Source of the DNA: Glandiceps talaboti
Lineage: Eukaryota > Hemichordata > Enteropneusta > Spengelidae
Length of the DNA stretch: 64,000 bases
Reading direction: 5' to 3'
NCBI RefSeq assembly: GCF_964340395.1
Contig: NC_135559.1
Span: forward strand, 9,428,759 to 9,492,758
The notes under the pieces were generated by a model. The model searched no databases and was not told the origin of the DNA. It saw only the letters and a list, made by a program, of their open reading frames with translations. The translations under genes and the position numbers were made by a program. Shown one piece after another: positions 46,601 through 58,600 of this stretch. Position 1 is the first letter of the stretch. Each line of letters starts with the position of its first letter.

Positions 46601-49600
46601 AGTTAAAAATTTATTGCTCCCGGAAAATCTTTGGTGGTGAAATTTTGCAAACCTTGCTGTATTGCTATGGAGGCTGTTAAACTCTCCATTTATATTAAAT
46701 ATACCTTGTGTCATTTCCCTAGATATATGAGAAGTATTAAAAGTCTTATTTATTTATTGCTCTTTATTAGATATTGCTTTCAGTGACAATGTGTAAGAAT
46801 TTATAAAGTTGTGATCTTGATATTGTGAATTGCCAATAAATGTGAACAAAAAAATGATGTGATAAATCAATAAGAAATGTCTGGTGTCATACAACCCCTA
46901 AAATGTGTTATGATTTAGAACAATCCCCTGATTAGCTATTGTTGGATTAATCCATTTTACAGAAATAGGGGGAGAAGGATTGATTGTTAATGATTTACTA
47001 ATGTCTACCATCTCTGCCGAACACTAAAATGAAAATATCAACATTAAAACTTTAATATCCCTGCTGGCAAAAAATCAACTACAAATTTTTGCGTCCTTTA
47101 GTTGTTTCTATATTCTTGATTGAACAAATGAAAATATAAACATCAAAACTTTAACATTCCCGCTGGCAAAAATCCCAAATTAATTTTTTGTGTCCTTTGG
47201 TTTGTTTTTAATGTCTTGGGTAAAAAGAATGAAAATATAAACTTCAAATCTTAAACATCCCTTTTTGTCAAAAACTTACACTGAATAAATGAACACTTGG
47301 TGTAACATTCCTTTTCTCAAAATTTAGTATTTCAATCAATAAATTGCTAAATAAGTACAGGGTTACTTTTTGTAGTATTGTCAAATCTTATACTGCTGTA
47401 TTTTTTTTCTGGTAACTTTGCTCCAATTATTCAACTATTTATAATTTGGATATTCTAGAAAAATTGTTCATATGCACGAAAAATAATTAATCTGAATTAT
47501 TTTTAGCGATTCTTATTTTAAAATGAAATTGCAGGCGTAATAATTTGTGAATTAGCAATTAAGATTATACCATTTAAGAATTGGTTTGAAACTTCTGATT
47601 ATTTTCCTTCCATAATTTAACAATTAATTTGAAATTTGCGATTATTTTCCGTGCTGTTTTTATGGCAGTAAAAATGTAAAATCTCTTGTAATTCTTAAAT
47701 ACTTTGTTGACATTCCTTCAAATGTTACAGAATCTAGAATCTTGAATAATAGACTGTCTTAGATTTCCTCCATTATGTTAGCATGAACACCAATCATTTT
47801 AACTGCCACAAAATTAAAGGGGCACAGTCTGTAACTTTGTGTTTTTTGTTATATACCAAAATATCCTTCTATTGTTCCAACTAAGAAATACTGAATGTCT
47901 TGTACATGTACATGCTAGAACCCGCACTATTTAGATATATTAAAGTAACACGATGACAAAATTTATTGGTTACCAAAAAATTCGTAAAAAACATGACAAA
48001 CTCATTTTCTGAAACATTTTCAGCATATCGACACAGCTCAATGACACAGTACATACTCAGAATTACTTTTAATTGTCTCTATTTGTGTACAATATCAATA
48101 AATTATAGATATTGATCTGAAAATTAGACCAAAGTTACAGACTATGACTCTTTTATTAATACTGGCACAGTGTACCAAAACGAATGATTGCACTTTGTGC
48201 ATAAAAGGGGCGATTATGAGATGACGTTATTTACAGGAAAAATGGACATTACAGCTGATTACGCTATTATTTTGGCCAAAGCTGTACAACTCCACTTGCT
48301 AAGTCTTCATCACACCGCACAATAAGCCTCTACACAGCTTGCCCCTTTAACATAGACCGATGCAGACTCTAAAATCCTAATGAACTAAATATACAAATAC
48401 AACAAAAGTACAAAACTATCCATGGATATTTAGACGAAGTCTGAATAGAAATATACAGTATACTTGGTACACATGTAGTCAGGGTTATAGGAATTTAAAA
48501 ACTAAGTACCCATGTATTTGCTACATCACTACCTTAAAATGCAGGCAAATCTACATAAATATGTTATATACAACATGCTGCCCTGTACTCTGTTTTTCGG
48601 TAATTTGCACCACTAATTTTTGGCACTAAAAATTCTTTGCTGTTTTCAGGAAAATAACACCCTATCCAATTGTTTCAAAGTCTACCATAATGAATATATC
48701 AATTCATCCAATCATGTTGAGATGTCATATCACATGGATGTGATGTCATTGACTGAATTTAGTATTAGCCAATCACATTGAGATATTATATCACATGGCT
48801 GTGAAGTCACTGAATATAGTATCAATCATATATCACATGGTTGTGATGTCATTGAGTAAATGTGGTATCAGCCAATCATATTGAGATATCATATCACATG
48901 ACTATGATGTCACCAAGAGACTGTAGTATCAACCAATCACATTGAAATATCATATATAGTGTGAAAATCACTAGTCATTTTAGATAACAGCAATATCATG
49001 AAACAAATCATACAACAATCATGTGATTACATCCATTTTAGATTATAACTTTTGTCTCTTTCATAAATAATAATTTTATAATTTTTGAATAACATGATAT
49101 TGAAAAGCTGTCTCTGTATTGCATACTGTCAATGCCTGCCCAGTAGACAGGTGTCAAAGTTCAAATTGTTAATAGGGGGTGTCATAGTTGATCACTGTTA
49201 ACAGGGGGTGTCACAGTATGAACTGAAGTTCTTGATTTCACCTGTAGTATTTATTAGGTGTGTACTCTGATAGTAGTCTTTGGTTATAACATGTAAATAT
49301 TGAGTAAAAAGTCTTGAGTAAATATCACCGCTGTTCTCGACCTCGAGCAAAAAGATGCGTATGGAGCACTTGTACTGACAATATATTCCTTAGACATTAA
49401 GGTCACCAAATGTACATGTATATATATATTAGCTGTGTGCAGCGTACTGCAATAAAATAACACATATAGCAGAAGTTCCAACATCACTCCACACTTGGTA
49501 ATAGTCAATGTCATTAGTTGCACAAATGGACTTTGATAATATTTTTTTCTGTCCAGCCTTGCTTCTTAGAACAGCTTAAAAAGTCAAACTTTCCACATTG

Positions 49601-52600
49601 CAGTTTTGTAGCTATGCATGTTTCAGGTATGTAGTAATCCTTGTGTATACGTTACAATTCAGTACTTTCCCCGTTGAAGTTTCGTGGCTATACGTTTCTG
49701 ATATATACATAATCCTTGCGTATACATTTGATTTTGCACATTTTCCCAGTGCAGTTTTGTTGCTACGGCTTTCTCCTATAAGTACTGCTTTCGCATACAT
49801 TTTTAAAAATGTTAGTTCACAAAGGGCAAGAAGTTGAAAAGAATTTGTCGTTTCCACTTCATTGCGTCCCTTTCATTTAAAATGTCTTCAAATACTGCAA
49901 TGCTGTAAGTCACTTTTTATTAAAATTTCTTCAAGTACTGCAACGCTGAGCAACAAGTGACAGTTCCACCTGGTAAAATCAGCGAATAATCTTCGTAGTC
50001 GCTCATCACCCTCGCATTCCCATTTCTGAATCCAATACTGTGACCGTAGCTATCTCGAGGCTCTTGCGACGACAGGATGTGATGTACGGGTGGGTCCACT
50101 GTGTTGTGCAGGGGTGGTAGGGTGCAGAAAGTAGGGTGAGTCAGTAGATAAAGCCATTAAGGGCAGCAGACATGGAAAAAGGGAACAGGACAAACCAAGT
50201 ATTAGCCATTCAACCAAAAATTTTAACCAACTAAAAATAATAAATAATAACAGTTAACAAACTAAAAATCTATTTTAATATTACAAAATAAAATTATTCA
50301 AACTAATAGAAGATATGAGAAATCATGCAGTGAAATATATAGAATTATGAGTCAGTGTAAAATGTGTTTATCATATGAGGACTTTATGGCCGTCATTTTT
50401 TAAAATTCTTGTTTTCAACTACAAGCAGGTTTTGTGTTATGCGTTGAACATGCGTTATTGGTACAATTCCTTGACTGAATGACTAATACAAGGCAAACAC
50501 TAATCTCAGGTGGGTGGGGGGGAGGGGGCTTATTTTCATATAACAGACTTTGCACCCATTCTGGCCATATGGGTACAATGCGTAACATATTCGATTCATC
50601 AACAAAAACATCAATATATACATAAATGGGTACAAACACTTTGATATAGTCCTGAAAAAATAATCGAAATTAGCCAGAAAAAAATCGTTCAAAAGTTAAT
50701 CGAGATTATTCAGGTAACGGCCTTATACAAAATATGAAACAAAACATATATGTCCTATATTACAGAAATAACATGAGACATATTACAATGTAATACACCT
50801 TTCTAATAAAGACTGCCCTCTGGTGGCAAGATTTGCAATGGATAGCGAATGAAACTGCTGCTTTAAATTTCAGCAGTATTTCAAAGTACTTCATTGCTGC
50901 CCTGCACTGATAGAGGGCGCCCTTTACTGAAAAAGGTCTATTAGTGTGCCAAAGCACAGTGATTAGGTGTTCTCTGAAAGTCAGTCCATTGTATGTGTTT
51001 TGATGTTACAGTGGCTGTGAAGGAAAACGGTCAACAAGAAACTGGTCTGTGATTGCTTAATGGTAACATTGGCTCAGAGCTTCCATCATCAAAATAAGTC
51101 TGGTGAAGGGGGTGCATGGTAGGTTAAATAGGTGACACATGATTACTTAACATCATTTTACATATGTGATAACAATTTCCTCACTCCTCCACCTCTAGCA
51201 TACATGCAAATCAACCCATGCAAATCAAGGAATAGCGTTGGTTTGTGGACGACAAATTTGTAAATTTCCAGAAAAAGGAATTCGTTCAAAATTTTTACGA
51301 TAATTTTTTATGTAGGAACCGTTTTGTTTGATATGTTTCCAATTCAATTTTTTTTTGTCAGTGAGAAACAAGAAATGTACAAAAATAAACTATTGAAAAT
51401 TCACCATCGCAGTGGATACTTTCTAGTAACATTTCAAATGTTAGTTTTCATGCACCAGGTTTAGCAGTTTTCTGCCAAGTAACTATCCAAAAATTCACCA
51501 CTGAAGTCACACATGGATACTGTTTTGAATTCTAACAATGTGATAATCAACGCTACTACTTGCACACCAAATCAACGTCCATGCAAAAAAAATTGTCTTC
51601 ACTTTTGTCTGACACAGACAGACTAATGACACAATGGTATATAACACTCCATCGACTGTTTGTGGTTGAAAGACGCACCAGAACTTGTATAACTGAACAG
51701 AGCTACATTAAAAATCACAATATGACCTTGAATGACCTCTCACCTGAGATATGACCTTTGCCCGTTGCACTTGTGCAGTAAGATTCTATCACTTTCAAAA
51801 TACGGGCATCTTCTTCTAAGGATTTGGCATCAGTTTTCTTCAGAATTTCTTCTTCCACTTTTGGACGTTCTGAAAAAATAAACGAAATATTATGTTATGA
51901 ACATCAACAACATCGACTAAGCCTGGGACCATACTCCATTTTACAATTATTGGGTCTTTATATCTCACATTGGGGAAAGTTTCACCACCAAGCTAGCACA
52001 AACTACACGTCTACCCAGTGTTTTTTCTAATGTGTCTAAAGTTTGTTCTTGAAAGCGTTCAGATTTGCTGTATGTCTAATGGTAAAGAATTCCATAGTCT
52101 AAACGCACAGTTTGAAAATGTGTGGCTATCATATGTCTTGGTCTTGAATTGTGTTGAAAGTTTTCTTATAGCCTGAAAAACCAACTACATTCATACTTTG
52201 CAGACTACTGAATCTGACTATACCTTGTTTTCTTTTTGTTGAATGAAGCATTTTCCTGACAGACTTGGGACTTCTTTGTGCTTCATCCTTTATCATAAGG
52301 ACTGTGGTTGGTCTTAGTGGTGGGGCTGGACGTAAGCAACTCATACTCCATGTTTTAGGGCGTAGATGCTCCGGTAACGACGTGTGTCTTGTTGGACTTG
52401 CTGAACTCCTACTGTCAGTACTGCTTGTTGATCTCTGGGAAAGCTGAACATTAAAGAGAGAGAGACAAAAACATTTGTCAAATAGGGAACTTGCAAACCC
52501 ACCATGTTGAATGTTGCATCATGGGAAATGTGATAATAAATACTAATCAATTAGTATTGTAAACAATATTGATACATTGTTTGTAACCACAAATAATCAA

Positions 52601-55600
52601 TTCATAGTTACCCTGACCATTGTGGGAGGTTAATTTTATCAGTAGCTCCTGATTAGGTATTACAATAACCACAGATAATCCCATAGTCCTTTGCATCTGA
52701 GCATGCTCAGTCTGGATTGCTCCCTATTTAACCTTTTTTCCCCATTCTTTTAGCAAGTTTCTAGAGGTTGCTGCAGTATTTTTCAACCTTGGAGTGATGC
52801 AGCATAAATTTCCTAAATAATTTCACATGAAGTAAGGATATTTCTGATTGGATGGTAAACAGATGCAATCTTAACTCGTGGATTTTTCAGCCAATAAGAC
52901 GTGATGTTATACATTTTTGCAGAACTTTCCATATTTTTATCGAAAGGCAAAAGTTGTAATTTCTGAAGAATTCAAATTGAAGTCATATAAAAATACATAC
53001 AGTACGAAATTTTAAAAGTCATCATAAAACTTTGGACAAAATCCCAAATGAGAACTCGACAACATGAAACTACAAACGTGTCGAGAGCTTGGCTGTGAAC
53101 GTACAGGAATTAGAACCCTATAACATAAAACTACAAACCTGTCCAGAGCTTGGCTGTGAAGGTATGGGACTTGATTTAGTTTGTCTTTGGATTGCATCCA
53201 TCCATTCACTTTGTTCCTTAGGACTGGTTGTCTGAACAACAATCCTCTCAATTAAATTTCCATTGATTTCAAACGCATGGTAGTGTTCTTCACTGTCATC
53301 TAGTTTAGTAACACGTATACCTGAGAGTGGAATTTTCCCCTACAATGACAGTCAAAATGTTACAATTTTGTACACGATAAAAAGTAAGAAAATTTTCACA
53401 TTTGTAAATCTTTTCCTGCAAATGACAGCCACAATGTCAGACATTTTTATCTTTTACAATCTTTCCCTACAATGAGTAAAAATGTCAATAAATATCGTAC
53501 AGCATGATAAAAAGTACAAAATTTTGACTTTTTAAAATCTTTTTCGACAACGACAGTCAAAATGTCAAATTTTGTATGAGATAAAAAGTAAGAAAATTTC
53601 CACATTTTAAAATCTTTCCCTTCAATGGCAGTCAAAAATATCAAAAACATTTTTTTTTCACTTTTGTAAATTTTTTCCCTACAATGACAATGAAGACAGG
53701 AAATGAACATTCACTATATGCACTACATTTGGTCACCATAGCAACCAACTCAGAAATAAGTAACTATTTTTGTTTATTTACCTGGTAAATAAAGCCACTC
53801 ATTCTGTGACTGACTGATAACATGACAAGAACGCTGTGAAACATTAGAAGGTATCTGTCTCGTTTGTCTTCCCCTATAACAGTAACTTGGCCCATTTTCA
53901 GGATTTCCCCAAGACAGGAAATCTCCTACAAAATTTTTACAGAAAGAAAAATAATTGTTCCATTAGTGTGTCTTTTGTGGAGTGTAGTCTGGCTTATAAT
54001 TAACAGGAAAGTTTAAAGTATTCTGGTTCAATAAAAAATGGGAAAATAGTGCAAATTGAGGAAAAAGTGTTAGATTTTTTTGTAACTTTTTGGCGGGAAA
54101 TGTAAAAGACTGTTCTGCATCCTGTTGAGTAGTATACACATGGTGATATACACAAGGCTACTAACAGAGGTAGAATATATAATTCAAGTATTTTTGTACT
54201 AAAAAAAATAGAAAATTAGTGAAAATTCAGAAAAAATTTTTGGCGGAAAATGCCACTTGACTGCACTATATCCCACTTTGCAGTATAACCATGGCTACAC
54301 TACAGAGACTGTCGGACGATATTTCAATTTTTTTAAAAATAATTCATCACTTGGTAGTGTCTTTTAATTTCTAAAATTTAAAAGGAAAGAAAATGTATGC
54401 ATTGTGTGAAAGAATTCTGAAGAATAAATAAGTGCCACAAATCTGTTTACCTCCCCTTCCCATTGCCTGATTGTTCCTGTAAGAATTTCCTGCTCCAATT
54501 CCTTCTGTTTTCTGACATCTAAACACATGCTCTGCAAAACAGCAATCACAAAAAGTTAACTTGTCATTAAATTTCAAGTTTTTAACATCAGTATCTTCAT
54601 AACCATTGAAATGAATATTATCACGATATTCAAGCATTCATATATCCGTCAGTTGAAAACATACAAGCTCATAGGAAATAGAACACAAATTACTAAAAAC
54701 TTATCTATAGTTACAGTTGTTACGGCTCTACGCTAGTATTTGCCTAGGCGGCCATTTTGCCTGCAAATCAAAGTTGCTGGTACACAAATTGTTCAAAACT
54801 TTGCTATATGAAATCTTACTTCTAGTTCTTTTAAAACAATACAAGAAATCTGGGGGTTTCACTGTCTTGTTTTCAAGGAAATCAACAATCTTTTATTTTC
54901 CAACAGAGTTAACACAGTATTCAGTGGCCATATTGGATTCTAAGATGGTGTAATTTTGCCATCATTTTGAACTCTACTTCAAAAATGTGTATGGTGACCC
55001 CCTGATTTTTTTTCTTGCTTCCAACAGAGAAGGGGTTGGAGTTTTCTAGAACAAAGTTACAGCAAAGTTTAAAACTTCTCTTTCAGAGGCACAAACTACT
55101 TTAAAGTTTACCATATGTAACAAGATAAGGTTAGAAAGGTTATTTTGTGGTGAAGGACTCAACTTACCACAATATTTCTGTAAATTTGGATAGCAGCATG
55201 AACGTCTGGTCCATCTGGATGACCTTCCTGTAAAGGAGATTACAAACAAGAATGTCTTATCAGTTATTTTGACCCTGATAAAGCTACTTACCCTTGAAAC
55301 CATTACTCTGTTTTTTATAAACAGTTTCTCTTCAAAGGTTACTGAAAAGAAGTTTCCCACGGTCTTTTTTTGATGAAATATTAAATTATTTCAAATTTTT
55401 TCATCTGGAAACATTTCAGTTTTAAATTTCTCCCATGTAAACTTTTGTTTCTCAGTAAAAATTTTTGGTGGAGAAATCTTGGTTTGTATCATCATGAAAT
55501 ATTTTATGGTTAAAAGTTTTTCCAACAGAAATTCTAATTTTCCGGGGTTTTTTAGTGGTGAAATGTTGATTTGTTTTAATTTGGGGCATTATGAAATAAT

Positions 55601-58600
55601 TATGTAATAAAAGTTTCTCTGAGAGAAATTTTTTGGGGTTACTTTTCAGAAACTCTTCGTTCATTTTCATTTTGGTCATCATAAGATATTGTACTTCATT
55701 GATTACCAAAAATACTTCAAAACTACAAATACTTCAAATCAAAGTGTTTTTACAGAGTCTTACAGAAATAATTCTTTTGGGTTTAAAAAAATTTTGATCA
55801 ATATTTAGTTATGAGATATTCTTTCTTGAATTTATGTAAATGTGAATTTCTTTGATACAACAGGATGCTTTTATGAATTTTTTCACTCTAAATTCACTGA
55901 AAAAATTGACTATGCACTGCAGTTGAACTGAGTTCCTGAAAGGACAAACTGATAACTTACTCATGACAGAAAGAGAGGACATTTTACAGAATTAGTTCAT
56001 ATTTTCCTCACATTTACAGAAAAAAGTTAAAAAAAAAAATATGCATGTTTATGAAATATCACTTACTTCTGTGTGTTTTTCAAGTTCACCGAGAACCGAT
56101 GGATATTTTTCTAGTCTTCTAAACGGCATACTTAGAGAGGATGTCAGCGTTAGTCTGCCCGGACTGGACGCTCCCTGCCCTTCCATAAATTTGTCAAGTT
56201 TGTCACTAAAAAAAGTGAAAAGAAAAACTCAAAGTCTTCCTTCTTTTATTTAGTCAAAGATAACAAGAAGGTTAACTGGGTTGACGTGGAACACCTTGCC
56301 ACAGACAAATGTATGATGCTTTGTACTTACAAGGCGATAAACTAAACCAATTTTCACACAATTCACCTCGTTTCACAACCACACAAAATATTGCAAATAA
56401 CCAAAATGGCAACTTTTGTTCAATTTTTTTTTCTTTTCTTTTCACAAAAGTTTTGCGATTTTATACTTTCATTCTCCTTTATTAAAATGACAGTTTCTCT
56501 GTTCGCAGGAAAATTTCACTTATTTGCAAACCCAAATACATGTAATTACTATTACATCTTACTGAAAAAATGTTAAAATGAAATATTAGCAGGAAAAATC
56601 TCAACACTTGTAAATAAACATCTTGCAGCCTTACTCTAAAACAGTAAACATTTCCACTATTGGCATACATAATCTAAATGCTAAAAATTCGAAACATTTT
56701 CTTATTCTGAAACAGAAATGCTTAAAATTGACAATATTTTGCTATTTTTTGAACAGAAATGCTGTCCTTATTTCATCATTTCAAAATTTTGTAATATTGG
56801 AATAGAGATGCTGTCATAAGTTCAATTTTCAAAATTCAATTTTTTTTTTTAATGTTTGAAAATAGAACTGTTTGTAGTAAATACCTAAATTCCTCTGAGT
56901 TGAGTACAGCTACAGCTCTAGGATGATTACCACAGTAAGCAGTATACAATGATTGTATCTGTGGCGCTTCTTTCAAATAACATGCTCCTGCCCTCTGCTG
57001 TCTGTCGCCACTGAAAAACAAAAACAGCCAAAAAATTCGAAATTTAAAAAAACTTTTCCTCTTGCAAACTTGTTTTTTGTCCAAACTATACACCAAACTG
57101 ATAAAACATCAAACAGTTGCACACATTTCTGACAAAATCATGTTTTTCCCCAAAAAATTTGCCCTTTGTCTGCCCCATGGAATCCAAAACATGAAAATTT
57201 CAAACCAGTTGTAAAATTTAAACATTTTTCCCATAAGTAACTGCTAAATTTGATCAAAATTAGACAGAAAATCTCAAAAAAATTTATAGACACTAAAATT
57301 TGTAATATCTAAAGCCTTGAAAATATGAATTTGTACAGAGAAATGAGTGAACAATACCTTACTAGAAATTCTACAAAGACAATGTTTTCTACAGAAAAAT
57401 GGGGTCAGTTGTCTCCACATCTGTTTTAAACGATATATATGATGGCATATTTCTCTATTTTTGAATGATTGATGAGAATTGGTACAGAACAAAAGAAAGA
57501 AAGACAGGTAGTCTGGGGGGAAAATGGCTCCAAAATTTTCAACGTGCACAAAAGAAAATGATCATTTGCATAATATGGGTAAAATGATATGAGTGGGATA
57601 TCAAAATGAATTGTGCTACAACATAAACCAACCAAAAATTGAACACTCTGAGTCAAAAATCATTTTCTTCCATCATATGACAAAATATTTCAAATTTGAA
57701 AATCTAATTTTTTAAATCTAAAATATTGAATATTTTTTTTAATTGCATATCTTCAATCCTAAAAACAATTTTATCAAATTCGCTTAATTTATAAATTCAT
57801 TCATTTTAACTCATTAACTGCAATATTCAGTTTGATATTCTACTGTTTCCATGGTTTCAACTTTTTAGAAATACTTACACTGTAAATTCTTCAACTTCTT
57901 TTAGCAGTGACTGTTGAAATAAGAAGATTTCTTCCAAATTGCCACAAAGTGTTGCATACTCCATTGAAGTTAAACTATAAGAAACAAACAAACAAATGAA
58001 ATACTGATAAATATCTGCAGTAAAAAAGTAAAGCCAAACATTTCTCAAACCACAACACAATTTTAGACATTTTCTGCACTTTTGATTCAAAACTTGTTTC
58101 TGTTTTGGATAAAACTACAAAAATTTCTACAAAAAGATTTGTTTGTAAAAATATTTCTAATTTTCAAAAATTGAATCTGGTACTCAAAATGTTCAGAATT
58201 ATGTTACCAATCATACTGAGCTTAGGTCAAAGGTCAAGCTGTTTTCACAATCCAACCAATATATTATGCACATTGTTTTCTACTTTCCAGCCCTAAATTA
58301 ACATTTATTAATTTTTATTTCTTCTAGGGTAATAATTTCATGTCATTAATGTATTTAGTAATTACAAATCTAATTTAATCTAATTTCTTCCATTTCCTTG
58401 CCTTTTCACTCACCAAGTTTAATTATATTGTTCTGGGGATCAATATCATAGAACTCGTTTTAGCAAATAATGACAGGCTGTACAAAATGACAGTAATTCT
58501 TAAATTGCCAGGAAATGAAACTAAAATGATATCATCTGGCAATTGGCCACAAATTTGTGTTCTAATCTGAATATTTACAATTCTACGATTTATCCTTTTC

